This document shows, piece after piece, positions 37,058 through 45,109 of a stretch of DNA of 64,000 nucleotides. The stretch lies in the NCBI GenBank assembly GCA_963522145.1, contig CAUQXI010000004.1, forward strand, positions 117,148 through 181,147. The letters run 5' to 3'. The notes under the pieces are model-generated. The model was not told the DNA's origin, searched no databases, and saw only the letters and a program-made list of their open reading frames with translations. The translations under genes were made by a program, and so were the position numbers. The number at the start of each line of letters is the position of its first letter. Positions within the stretch are counted from its first letter, which is position 1. The stretch is from Mesorhizobium_B sp963522145 (GTDB lineage: Bacteria > Pseudomonadota > Alphaproteobacteria > Rhizobiales > Rhizobiaceae).

Positions 37058-38413
37058 TTACTTGATCGCGTCCCAGCTCTTCTGGATGTCGCCGGCGACC
37101 GCGTCCGGCGCCTTGCCGCCGACGAGGTCGATCATGCCGGTCCAGAAGGCGCCGGCGCCGATCTTTCCGGGCATGAGGTCGGAGCCGTCGAACCGGAAGG
37201 TCGTGGCGTTGACCAGGATGTCGCCCTGCTTGCGCAGCGCGTCATTGGCGTAAGCCTCCTGCTTGACGCTCTTGAGCGGCGTCAGGAAGCTCGACTGCGC
37301 CATCCAAATCTCATGCGCCAGCGGCATTTCGAGGAACTTGATGAAGGCGCGCGCCGCCTTTGAGTCCTTGGTGATGGTGAACAGCGTGCCGGCACCCAGC
37401 ACGGGCGTGCCCAGTTCGGGCTTGGAAGCCTGCGCGGGCAGGTAGAAGAAGTCCGCATCCTGCCCCAGCACTTTTCCTTCGGGGAAGAAGGACGGGATGA
37501 AGGATGCCTGACGGTGCAGGTAGCATTTGGGCGGAACGGCGAAGAGGCCCTTCGGGCTGTCGCGGAAATCCGTTGCCGCCACCGCCGCGCGGCCACCATC
37601 GACATATTTGTCGTTCGTGGCGATCTTGGCGAAGATGGCGAGCGCCTGAACGACCTTGGGGTCGTTGAACGGGATCTCGTTCTTGACCCACTGGTCATAG
37701 ACTTCCGGCGGCTGGGTGCGCAGCATGATGTCCTCGACCCAGTCGGTTGCGGGCCAGCCGGTCGCGCCTCCCGAGCCTAAGCCGATGCACCAGGGCGTGC
37801 CGCCATCTTCCACGATCTTGTCGGCCAGCGACTGAAGTTCCTCCCAGGTCTTGGGGACTTCATAGCCGGCCTCCTCGAAATTCTCCGGCACATACCAGAC
37901 CAGAGATTTCAGGTCGGCCTTGTAGGGAAAGCCGAAGAACTTCGACGTGCCGTCCTTGTCCTTGTAGGTGCCGAGATCGACCCAGGACTGACCGGCGCCG
38001 TAATTGTTTTTGACGAATTGTGCGTCGGCATCCTCTAGCGGGGTCAGCAACCCCTTGGACGCCAGATCCTGGATCAGGCCTGGCTGCGGCAGGACGGCGA
38101 TGTTGGGCGGGCTGCCGGCCTGGGTGTCGATGACGATCTGCTGCTCGTAATTCTCCGAGGAGGAATAGTTGACCGTCACGCCTGTAGCTTCCTCGAAATA
38201 AGCCAGGACGCTGCGCGCCAGCGCTTCGTCCTCACCGCGCCAAGGCCCGAAGATCGTCAGCGTCTCGCCCTTGAGGTCGGTCTTCTTCAGCTCGTCATAA
38301 TTCGCCCAGGTGAAGCGGCTGTCCTCGCCCGGCGCGAATTTGAGCTGGGCCTGGGACGGACTGGCCGCGGCGAGCGCCAAAGCGGCCGCGCCAAGCAGCA
38401 GAAGCTTCTTCAT
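37058..38413 (-). CDS. aglE: ABC sugar transporter solute-binding protein (AglE-like)
   Basis: A 451-residue periplasmic binding protein of the CUT1 class, closest in type to alpha-glucoside-binding AglE. The signal peptide is KKLLLLGAAALALAAASPSQAQ. Sugar-binding-protein features include LTIFGPWRGEDEALARSVL, NYSSSENYEQQIVID and the later GTLFTITKDSKAARAFIKF. ATG 38413 behind AGGGAGGAAATCGG is chosen over an upstream in-frame start that lacks a signal peptide. It follows nagA on the same strand after 170 bp in which I see no terminator, so the importer may be read through from the amino-sugar operon and may carry an amino sugar rather than an alpha-glucoside. Confidence 0.91.
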   Translation of the reverse strand: MKKLLLLGAAALALAAASPSQAQLKFAPGEDSRFTWANYDELKKTDLKGETLTIFGPWRGEDEALARSVLAYFEEATGVTVNYSSSENYEQQIVIDTQAGSPPNIAVLPQPGLIQDLASKGLLTPLEDADAQFVKNNYGAGQSWVDLGTYKDKDGTSKFFGFPYKADLKSLVWYVPENFEEAGYEVPKTWEELQSLADKIVEDGGTPWCIGLGSGGATGWPATDWVEDIMLRTQPPEVYDQWVKNEIPFNDPKVVQALAIFAKIATNDKYVDGGRAAVAATDFRDSPKGLFAVPPKCYLHRQASFIPSFFPEGKVLGQDADFFYLPAQASKPELGTPVLGAGTLFTITKDSKAARAFIKFLEMPLAHEIWMAQSSFLTPLKSVKQEAYANDALRKQGDILVNATTFRFDGSDLMPGKIGAGAFWTGMIDLVGGKAPDAVAGDIQKSWDAIK

Positions 38414-38583
38414 CCGATTTCCTCCCTTATTCATTCTTGTTCGCCGAAGCGCGAAGAGCGCCGAGGCGTCGACGGCATCGGGCTCCTCCCCTTGCCGCCG
38501 ATTTTGGCTGACTGTGACGCAACATAGCGCTGATCGCAACAGCAGAAAGCCCGCCTGTTATGCACGCCGAAAGCGGCTCTGCC

Positions 38584-39735
38584 TCACACGCTCGCGCCTC
38601 CGATCCAGACCTTGCGCGCATGAAGCGCGTCATCCAGATGAACGATGTCGGCCCGTGAACCGGGAAGCAGCCTTCCATGCTCGGGTGCACGGTCGATGGC
38701 CTGGGCAGGATAAAGCGAGGCCATGCGCAAGGCCTCGCCGAGAGGCTGGCCGATCCGCTGGTGCATGAAGCGGACGGCGGCGGCCATGTCGAGGTCAGCG
38801 CCTGCAAGCGTTCCGTCGGCAAGGGTCAGCCGGCCGTTCTCACGCCGGATCTCGCGTCCGTTCAGGCTGAAATGCGTCATGTCCGTGCCGATGGTGGCCA
38901 TCGCATCGGTGACAAGGAAGACCCGGGCGGTACCTTGCTTGGCGCGAAGCGCAATCTTAATCGATTCGGGAGCGACATGAATCCCATCGGCGATCAGCCC
39001 GGCCCAGAGAGCGCCCGACTCCAGGGCTGCGCCCACCATCCCGGCCTCCCGATTGCCAAGCTGGCTCATGGCGTTGAAGAGATGGGTGACGAGCGTTGCC
39101 CCCGCTTCCACGCGCGCCCTCACGGCAGCGGCATCGGCATCAGAATGGCCGAGGCTGACATGAAGGCCGGCCTGGACGAGCCGGGCGATCTGCTCAGGCG
39201 GAACGGATTCCGGCGCCACCGTGGACAGGAGCACCGGCAGAGTGCGCTTGGCTTCGATCAAAGCCTTGAGGTCCGCTTCGCCCATGAGGCGGATCAATGC
39301 CGGCTCGTGCGCGCCCTTTCGCGCTAGCGAAAGATGAGGCCCCTCTAGATGTAGGCCGAGAAAGCCTGGCACCTTCCTGCGAACAGCTTCCCTACCGGCC
39401 TGGATCGCCGCCGCCGTGACGGCGGATGTGTCAGTGATCAGCGTCGGCAGAAGCGCCGTGGTGCCGAATGTCCCGTGTGCCCGGCAGATTGTCTCAATCG
39501 TTTCGGCGGTGGGATGGTCATTCAGCATCACGCCGCCGCCGCCATTCACCTGAAGATCGACGAAGCCCGGGGCGAGGATCCCGCCTTCGATCTGCGCAGC
39601 TCTCAAGCCGAGCGGCAATTGCGCTGATGGAACGATGTCAGCCACGAATCCGTCCTCGATCAGGAGGGCGGCATCCTCGTGCCAGGCCTCGCCATCGAAG
39701 ATGCGGGACGCACCGATGATCGCGAAGCACGTCAT
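38584..39735 (-). CDS. nagA: N-acetylglucosamine-6-phosphate deacetylase
   Basis: A 383-residue amidohydrolase that converts N-acetylglucosamine 6-phosphate to glucosamine 6-phosphate and acetate. The metal-site region reads LAPGFVDLQVNGGGG (Gln in place of the first His, as in E. coli NagA). LHLEGPHLS supplies the metal-binding Glu, LGHSDADAAAV and VTHLFNAMSQL the His ligands, and VTDAMATIGTD the catalytic Asp. It is the last gene of the leftward kinase-gntR-SIS-nagA operon and overlaps the preceding gene by 4 nt. This places it directly downstream of GlcNAc-6-P formation by either the kinase or MurQ. Confidence 0.94.
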   Translation of the reverse strand: MTCFAIIGASRIFDGEAWHEDAALLIEDGFVADIVPSAQLPLGLRAAQIEGGILAPGFVDLQVNGGGGVMLNDHPTAETIETICRAHGTFGTTALLPTLITDTSAVTAAAIQAGREAVRRKVPGFLGLHLEGPHLSLARKGAHEPALIRLMGEADLKALIEAKRTLPVLLSTVAPESVPPEQIARLVQAGLHVSLGHSDADAAAVRARVEAGATLVTHLFNAMSQLGNREAGMVGAALESGALWAGLIADGIHVAPESIKIALRAKQGTARVFLVTDAMATIGTDMTHFSLNGREIRRENGRLTLADGTLAGADLDMAAAVRFMHQRIGQPLGEALRMASLYPAQAIDRAPEHGRLLPGSRADIVHLDDALHARKVWIGGASV

Positions 39736-40757
39736 TGGGTTTGGGTCACCTTGCGCAGATGCGGTGGTTGGTCCGGGTCAAGGCCGCGCGCCCGCGCCAA
39801 CGCCTCGGCGAAGCCATAGAAGGACGTGATCAGCGCAAGGGGGTCGGTGAGCGGATGACCGGTCTCAACAAAGGGCAGCGTTTGGGCGTCTGTGACGGTT
39901 GTGGTGGTGGCAAAGACCGCAGCGCCTTTTTCCGCGAGACGATCCGCCGCCTCCGCCACGAAGGGTTCTGCCCGATCCCGCGCGCAAAGCGCCAGAAGCG
40001 GGAACCCATCGCCGACTAGCGCTAGCGGCCCGTGCATCACTTCCGCCGCCGAATAGCTTTCCGCGTGGATGCCGCACGCTTCCTTGAACTTCAGCGCGGC
40101 TTCTCCCGCCATCGCGATCGCAGGCCCGCGGCCGAGGATGAAGAGTGACGGGCGCCTCTCAAGCGCGGCCGCAAACGGCGTCCAGTCGCAGTCAAGCGCG
40201 CGGGAGAGAGCATCGGGCAGCGCAACGAGCGCCTGAAGCAGGCTTTGATCCTGTTGCCAATGCGCCAGCAGAGCGAGGGCGGCCGCCGCCGAGGCCACAA
40301 AGGTCTTGGTGGCCGCAACGCTTTTTTCCGGGCCGGCGGCGATGTCGATCGCATGATCGGCGGCAACGGCCAAGGGCGACGCAGGATCGTTGATCAGAGC
40401 GATCGTGAGCGCTCCGCCTGTCTTCGCCGCCTTCATCATCGTGATGATGTCGGGCCCTTGGCCCGACTGGGAGACCGCAAGCGCCGCCGCGCGTTCCAGC
40501 TTGAGCTCTGCGCCGTAGACCGAAGCGATCGACGGCCCGATCGAGGCGACGGGCACGCCGGCTTCGATCTCCACCGCATATTTGAACAAGGTCGCTGCCT
40601 GGTCGGACGAGCCGCGCGCGATCGTGGCAAGCAAAGCGGGATCGCGCTTGCGCAAGGCGCGGCCTGCATCCTCCAGCGCGGGGCCCGATCGATCGAGCAG
40701 GCGCGCGACCGCGTGCGGGATTTCCTCTACCTCATGGCGCATATGGGTCTTGGTCAT
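39732..40757 (-). CDS. SIS-domain sugar isomerase/deaminase (NagB-II/GlmS C-terminal type)
   Basis: A 341-residue protein with two SIS domains like the isomerase half of GlmS. The phosphosugar-binding loops are visible as ARGSSDQAATL, SQSGQGPD and KSVAATKTF, and the second domain has ILGRGPAIAMAGEAALKFKE and EVMHGPLALV. There is no glutamine amidotransferase domain. Such proteins (NagB-II) deaminate glucosamine 6-phosphate to fructose 6-phosphate. The position directly before nagA, with a 4-nt overlap, supports this reaction over a biosynthetic one. A conventional NagB is not in the window. Confidence 0.9.
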   Translation of the reverse strand: MTKTHMRHEVEEIPHAVARLLDRSGPALEDAGRALRKRDPALLATIARGSSDQAATLFKYAVEIEAGVPVASIGPSIASVYGAELKLERAAALAVSQSGQGPDIITMMKAAKTGGALTIALINDPASPLAVAADHAIDIAAGPEKSVAATKTFVASAAAALALLAHWQQDQSLLQALVALPDALSRALDCDWTPFAAALERRPSLFILGRGPAIAMAGEAALKFKEACGIHAESYSAAEVMHGPLALVGDGFPLLALCARDRAEPFVAEAADRLAEKGAAVFATTTTVTDAQTLPFVETGHPLTDPLALITSFYGFAEALARARGLDPDQPPHLRKVTQTQ

Positions 40758-41533
40758 CGCACTCCTTCCCGCGGCGCGCCCCAGCTCAGCTCGGCCACGA
40801 AGTCATAGGCATCGCCCCTATAGATCGAGCGCGTGAACTCGATCGCGCGACCCGTGGTCATATAGGAGATGCGCTCTATTGACAGGCTGGCCGCGCCGGG
40901 CGCGACCGAAAGCGCCTGCGCATCCTCCGCGTTCAGGCTGACGGCTGAAATCCGCTGCACCGCGCGCACCGGGCGATGACCGCTCTTTTCCAGCGCCGCA
41001 TAAAGGGAGGCGCCGATCTTCTCGGGCTCGGGCAGGATCGCGGCGGACAGCGAGGCGCGTTCGATCGCAAGCGGCGTATCGCCCGCGATCCGCAGGCGCC
41101 ATACCCGCGCCACCGCTTCCTCCGGCCTCAGCCCCAGCGCCATGACTTCCGCCGGCAGGGCCGGGTAGATGCCGCGATCGAGCCAGACCGAGCGCGTGGC
41201 AAGGCCGCGTCGCGCCATGTCTTCCGAAAACGAGGTCAGGCGCGATAGCGACTGCTCGACGCGGTCCACGCGGGTGTTTCCGGCCGCTACAAAGGTGCCC
41301 GAGCCATGCCGCTGCACCAGCAGGCCGCGCTCCACCAGATCGCGCACGGCCTTGCGCACCGTCACGCGTGACACCGCGGCGCGCGTTGCGATGTCACGCT
41401 CGGACGGGAGCGCATCGCCGGGACGGATGCGCCCCGATTCAAGTGCCTCCGTGATCGTGCGCTGGAGCTTCAGGTAGAGCGGCGCAGTGCCGCCGCTTCG
41501 AAGCTCTCCGAACAGCTCGGTTTCCGCGCTCAT
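40754..41533 (-). CDS. GntR family regulator (HutC/NagR type)
   Basis: A 259-residue repressor with an N-terminal winged helix (IRPGDALPSERDIATRAAVSRVTVRKAV) and a C-terminal UTRA effector domain (about 95-255) of the HutC subfamily, which in NagR binds amino-sugar phosphates. It lies inside the kinase-gntR-SIS-nagA operon with 1- and 4-nt overlaps, so it is autoregulated with the genes it controls. The matching repeats embedded in the two divergent promoters at 42417 and 42569 are the likely binding sites. The effector may be GlcNAc-6-P or GlcN-6-P by analogy to NagR. Confidence 0.92.
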   Translation of the reverse strand: MSAETELFGELRSGGTAPLYLKLQRTITEALESGRIRPGDALPSERDIATRAAVSRVTVRKAVRDLVERGLLVQRHGSGTFVAAGNTRVDRVEQSLSRLTSFSEDMARRGLATRSVWLDRGIYPALPAEVMALGLRPEEAVARVWRLRIAGDTPLAIERASLSAAILPEPEKIGASLYAALEKSGHRPVRAVQRISAVSLNAEDAQALSVAPGAASLSIERISYMTTGRAIEFTRSIYRGDAYDFVAELSWGAPREGVR

Positions 41534-42396
41534 TAGGGGCCATCACCCCGCGCGGCCAGGGCCATGGACAGCGCGCCATCCAGCGCATCGCCCAGGGGGG
41601 CATGGATCAGGGGCTGGAGCTCCGCTGACAGGCGAGGACCCATGAAGGGCGCAAGGCCACCCAGGAGGCAGAGCCTTTCGCCTCCATAAAGGTGAAGGGC
41701 GCGGATCGCCTCCGATAGGTCGCGTGCGGCCGTCTCCAGCAGCCGGCGGGCCAGCGGGTCGTCCTCATGCTCGAGGATCAGCGGCATGAAGGCGCCAAAG
41801 GCTTTCGGCTTGGCCTGAACGGCAAATTCGACGAGCTTCCGCGGATCATTGTCGAAGCGCGCCAGAACGGCGTCGCTCAAGCTGCTGCCCGGCCGGATGC
41901 CGTCATTGGCGAGAAGCGTTTCTTCCAGGAGCATCCGCCCGGTTCTCGCGCCGCTGCCCTGATCACCGACAACAAAGCCCCAGCCGCCGAGGGCGCGGAT
42001 TGCTGCGCCGCGCCGGGCGATGAAGGCGGTTCCCGTGCCGATGATGGCGATGGCGCCGTCATGAGTTCCCAATGCGCCTTCGAGCGCCGTGCGCGCATCG
42101 CTCTCGATCCGGCTTCGTCGGAAGGGAAGCCGCGCAGAAAGGTTCGCGGCATAAGGCCCGACATTCGCGCCGGCGAGACCCAGAACCGCATCGATTGTCC
42201 GGTGTGCGTCGGAGTTCAGGCCGGCTTGGCGCATTGCGGCATTCGTTGCCTGGAGAATGCTCGCCAGCGCTCCGTCCGGGTCTGTCATGATGTTGGCCGC
42301 ACCACCGCCGCCGCTGCCAAGTCGGCGACCGGCGTGGTCCGCCAGCGCAGCCCGGCAGCCTGTGCCGCCACCATCGATGCCCAAGACCCAGTTCAA
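41533..42396 (-). CDS. BadF/BadG/BcrA/BcrD-type amino sugar kinase (NagK/MurK-like)
   Basis: A 287-residue kinase of the acetate/sugar kinase-actin fold. The N-terminal phosphate-binding loop is GIDGGGTGCRAAL; the adenosine/catalytic region includes IESDARTALEGALG, IIGTGTAFIARR and GFVVGDQGSGARTGR. The family contains N-acetylglucosamine kinases and also the clostridial MurK, which phosphorylates both GlcNAc and MurNAc. A MurQ-like gene starts from the divergent promoter, which makes MurNAc a credible substrate. The start is TTG 42396, with GGAG 8 nt upstream. A five-codon ATG frame at 42410 ends in a TGA overlapping this TTG. It is the first gene of the leftward operon. Confidence 0.87.
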   Translation of the reverse strand: MNWVLGIDGGGTGCRAALADHAGRRLGSGGGGAANIMTDPDGALASILQATNAAMRQAGLNSDAHRTIDAVLGLAGANVGPYAANLSARLPFRRSRIESDARTALEGALGTHDGAIAIIGTGTAFIARRGAAIRALGGWGFVVGDQGSGARTGRMLLEETLLANDGIRPGSSLSDAVLARFDNDPRKLVEFAVQAKPKAFGAFMPLILEHEDDPLARRLLETAARDLSEAIRALHLYGGERLCLLGGLAPFMGPRLSAELQPLIHAPLGDALDGALSMALAARGDGP

Positions 42397-42416
42397 GCGG
42401 TTTTCTCCATGGAGCT

Positions 42417-42444
42417 ATGATACCACTAAAATACCACTCGCCAA
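42417..42444 (-). promoter_or_regulatory. Promoter with embedded direct-repeat operator, kinase/nagA side
   Basis: Reading leftward, TTGGCG (-35) and TATCAT (-10) are 16 bp apart. Two direct copies of AGTGGTAT, 11 bp apart start to start (42438 to 42431 and 42427 to 42420), fill the spacer and enter the -10. Transcription would begin near 42410, leaving a 14-nt leader. The arrangement matches the site at 42569 on the other strand. Confidence 0.65.
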
Positions 42445-42568
42445 GAGGCGTTAGTATCCGTCGCTCCCAACACAATAACGCTAAAGCAAAATAACCTTGT
42501 CTTCGCAGCGTATTATATCCTGCGAAGGAGACCTAACGCCCGACCTGGCAGGACTCCTTCAACGCTGC

Positions 42569-42596
42569 TGGACAAGTGGTACGTTTTTGGTATCGT
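42569..42596 (+). promoter_or_regulatory. Promoter with embedded direct-repeat operator, murQ side
   Basis: TGGACA (-35) and TATCGT (-10) are 16 bp apart. AGTGGTA (42575-42581) and TTTGGTA (42586-42592) lie 11 bp apart in the same register as the copies in the opposing promoter. The predicted start of transcription is at or next to the murQ ATG (42605), which would make the mRNA leaderless. Confidence 0.6.
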
Positions 42597-42604
42597 CCCG
42601 TTCC

Positions 42605-43534
42605 ATGTCGTCTAATTCCATGCCGAATCGGCAGACCGAGGCAGCTCGCCATCACGCGGCGGAGTTGGACGTCCTGCCCCTCGAAAACGCTTTGACGCTG
42701 CTGGCCGATGCCCAGGCAGAAGCCGCGCGCACTGTGGCGCAGGCGGTGCCGGCGCTCGCCCGAGCGGCGGAGGTCGTGGCCGAAACCCTGCGTGCAGGCG
42801 GTAAGCTGATCTATGCCGCGGCCGGGAGTTCCGGGCTCATGGCACTGGCAGACGCGCTGGAGCTTCCCGGTACCTTCGGCATCCCCAAGGAACGAGTCCT
42901 GGTGCTGCTGGCGGGCGGCACGGCCGCCTTGACCGGCCTTCTCGGCGGCCCGGAGGATGACGAGGCGCAAGGCCACCTCGACGTGGCCGATGCCGGTGTC
43001 AGCGCTGGGGACTGCCTGATCGCGCTTTCGGCCAGCGGATCCACGCCTTACGCGCTCGGCGCATTGCGGCAGGCCGTGGAAAGCGGCGCCCGCACGGTCG
43101 CATTCGCCAACAACGCCGATGCGCCGATGCTGCAAGAGGCGGAGATCGGCGTGCTGCTCGCCACACCGCCCGAAGTGCTCGCCGGCTCGACCCGCATGGG
43201 TGCGGGCACCGCCCAGAAGATCGCGCTCAACATGCTGTCCACCGCGGCCGCCATCCGGCTCGGCCATGTGCATGGCCCCTTCATGGTCAATCTGCGCGCG
43301 GACAATGCCAAGCTGCAATCGCGCGCAGCCCGCATGGTGGCGGAGATCGCAGGGGTTGCGGAAACAGAGGCTTCGATGCTGCTCGATCAGGCGGGGGGAA
43401 GCGTGAAGGAAGCCGTGCTGCTCGGTCTGGGCGCGGACAGCGCTGCCGAAGCGCGCGACCTGCTCGACAGCGCGGATGGAAGGCTTAGGCTCGCGATGAA
43501 TCAGATTGCGCGCCGAACCAGTTCGGCGGCCTGA
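42605..43534 (+). CDS. murQ: N-acetylmuramic acid 6-phosphate etherase-like protein
   Basis: A 309-residue SIS-domain protein of the MurQ family, which cleaves the lactyl ether of MurNAc-6-phosphate to GlcNAc-6-phosphate and D-lactate. Family landmarks are YAAAGSSGL, ALELPGTFG (carrying the first catalytic Glu position), AGGTAALTGLLGGPED, ALSASGSTPYALG and GSTRMGAGTAQKIALNM. The usual GTSGR loop is GSSGL, and the Glu that precedes the usual GAED is Gly, so the active site departs from E. coli MurQ. No ribosome binding site precedes ATG 42605, in line with a leaderless transcript. It is the first gene of a rightward operon with an ABC sugar importer, divergent from the amino-sugar kinase. Confidence 0.86.
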   Translation: MSSNSMPNRQTEAARHHAAELDVLPLENALTLLADAQAEAARTVAQAVPALARAAEVVAETLRAGGKLIYAAAGSSGLMALADALELPGTFGIPKERVLVLLAGGTAALTGLLGGPEDDEAQGHLDVADAGVSAGDCLIALSASGSTPYALGALRQAVESGARTVAFANNADAPMLQEAEIGVLLATPPEVLAGSTRMGAGTAQKIALNMLSTAAAIRLGHVHGPFMVNLRADNAKLQSRAARMVAEIAGVAETEASMLLDQAGGSVKEAVLLGLGADSAAEARDLLDSADGRLRLAMNQIARRTSSAA

Positions 43535-43597
43535 CCGCCGATCAAGGGAACACCGGAGGCAGCCGTCCTTCGAGCAACAACAACAGGGAGACTGATT

Positions 43598-44854
43598 ATG
43601 CAGAAACTTTTCTTTGCCGCGCTTGCGGCATCCACCTTGCTGGGCGGAGCCGCCTCGGCCTTCGCGCAGGACAAGGCGCTCACCATCGAAAGCTGGCGCA
43701 ACGACGATCTCGCCATCTGGCAGGAAAAGCTGATCCCGGCCTTCGAAAAGTCCCATCCCGGCATCAAGGTGAATTTCGCGCCCTCGGCTCCAACCGAATA
43801 CAACGCGGCGCTGAACGCCAAGCTCGATGCAGGCTCGGCCGGCGATCTCATCACCTGCCGCCCCTTCGACGCCTCGCTCGACCTGTTCAACAAGGGACAG
43901 CTCGCCGATCTCACCGGGCTTGCGGGAATGGAGAACTTCTCGCCCGTCGCGAAGTCGGCATGGTCCACGGATGACGGGTCCAAGACCTTCTGCGTTCCGA
44001 TGGCCTCCGTGATCCACGGCTTCATCTACAACAAGGACGCCTTCGACCAGCTCGGTATCCAGGAGCCGAAGACGGAGGCGGAGTTCTTTGCCGCTCTCGA
44101 CAAGATCAAGGCGGACGGCACCTATATTCCGCTCGCGATGGGCACCAAGGACCTCTGGGAAGCCGCCACCATGGGCTACCAGAATATCGGCCCGAATTAC
44201 TGGAAGGGCGAAGAGGGCCGGACGGCGCTTCTCAAGGGCGAGCAGAAGCTAACCGACGCCGCCTGGGTCGAGCCCTTCAAGACGCTCGCGAAGTGGAAGT
44301 CCTATCTCGGCGACGGCTTTGAGGCGCAATCCTATCCCGACAGCCAGAACCTGTTCACGCTCGGCCGTGCGGCGATCTTCCCGGCCGGCTCGTGGGAGAT
44401 TTCGGGCTTCAAGACGCAGGCCCAGTTCAAGATGGGCGCCTTCCCGCCGCCGGTGAAGAATGCGGGCGACCCCTGCTACATCTCCGACCACAACGATATC
44501 GGCATCGGGCTCAACGCGAAGAGCGCCAATATGGACGCCGCCAAGACCTTTTTGACCTGGGTGGCTTCGCCGGAATTCGCAACCATCTACTCGAACGCGC
44601 TGCCGGGTTTCTTCTCGCTGTCCAACACGCCGGTGACCATGGAAGACCCGCTGGCGCAGGAATTTGTGTCATGGCGCAGCGAGTGCAAGCCCACCATCCG
44701 CTCGACCTATCAGGTGCTGTCGCGCGGCACACCCAATCTCGAGAATGAGACATGGGTGGAATCGGCCAACGTGATCAACGGGACCGACACACCTGAAGCA
44801 GCCGCTGAGAAGCTGCAGAAGGGGCTGGACAGCTGGTACAAGCCGGCGAAATAA
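43598..44854 (+). CDS. ABC sugar transporter solute-binding protein (CUT1, family 1)
   Basis: A 418-residue periplasmic sugar-binding protein. The signal peptide is FFAALAASTLLGGAASAFAQ, and the mature part begins with the typical LTIESWRNDDLAIWQEKLIPAF. The sequences GRAAIFPAGSWEISGF and NDIGIGLNAKS are in the usual places for this family. It lies 63 bp after murQ and just before two permeases and an ATPase, so it is the specificity subunit of the importer. From the locus a muramyl or N-acetylglucosaminyl sugar is the most likely ligand. GGGAGACTGATT precedes the ATG. Confidence 0.92.
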   Translation: MQKLFFAALAASTLLGGAASAFAQDKALTIESWRNDDLAIWQEKLIPAFEKSHPGIKVNFAPSAPTEYNAALNAKLDAGSAGDLITCRPFDASLDLFNKGQLADLTGLAGMENFSPVAKSAWSTDDGSKTFCVPMASVIHGFIYNKDAFDQLGIQEPKTEAEFFAALDKIKADGTYIPLAMGTKDLWEAATMGYQNIGPNYWKGEEGRTALLKGEQKLTDAAWVEPFKTLAKWKSYLGDGFEAQSYPDSQNLFTLGRAAIFPAGSWEISGFKTQAQFKMGAFPPPVKNAGDPCYISDHNDIGIGLNAKSANMDAAKTFLTWVASPEFATIYSNALPGFFSLSNTPVTMEDPLAQEFVSWRSECKPTIRSTYQVLSRGTPNLENETWVESANVINGTDTPEAAAEKLQKGLDSWYKPAK

Positions 44855-44916
44855 GGCGCCGCTGCCCGGCTACGGGTGTGAGGGTCGGCTGCGAGTAATC
44901 GCCAAAGTCCGTGCCG

Positions 44917-45071
44917 CCCCTCATCCGGCTGCCGCCACCTTCTCCCCGCTTGCGGGGAGAAGACATTCTTCATCGTCTCATTCGCCAACTGTCGGCGTTT
45001 GAGCGGAGCTCAACCGGCAGCGCGTCTTCTCCTCGCTTGCGGGGAGAAGGTGCCGGCAGGCGGATGAGGGG
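44917..45071. repeat. RIME-like palindromic intergenic mosaic element, copy 2
   Basis: A 155-bp element with perfect 11-bp outer inverted repeats, CCCCTCATCCG and CGGATGAGGGG. Two internal hairpins, CTTCTCCCCGC/GCGGGGAGAAG (44939-44962) and CTTCTCCTCGC/GCGGGGAGAAG (45026-45049), repeat the plan of copy 1. It lies between the solute-binding protein gene and the first permease gene. Confidence 0.83.
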
Positions 45072-45109
45072 TAGCACCGCCTCTTACCGTTTCACTTCAC
45101 GCGGACGAC

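Noticed and set aside
42497..42604. Upstream extension of MurQ starting at TTG 42497
   Set aside because: It would run through the predicted promoter and operator and adds 36 residues absent from the family.
44917..45071. Repeated CTTCTCC/GGAGAAG blocks considered as a CRISPR array
   Set aside because: There are only two hairpin units in inverted array with no regular repeats and spacers; the plan is that of a RIME-like element.
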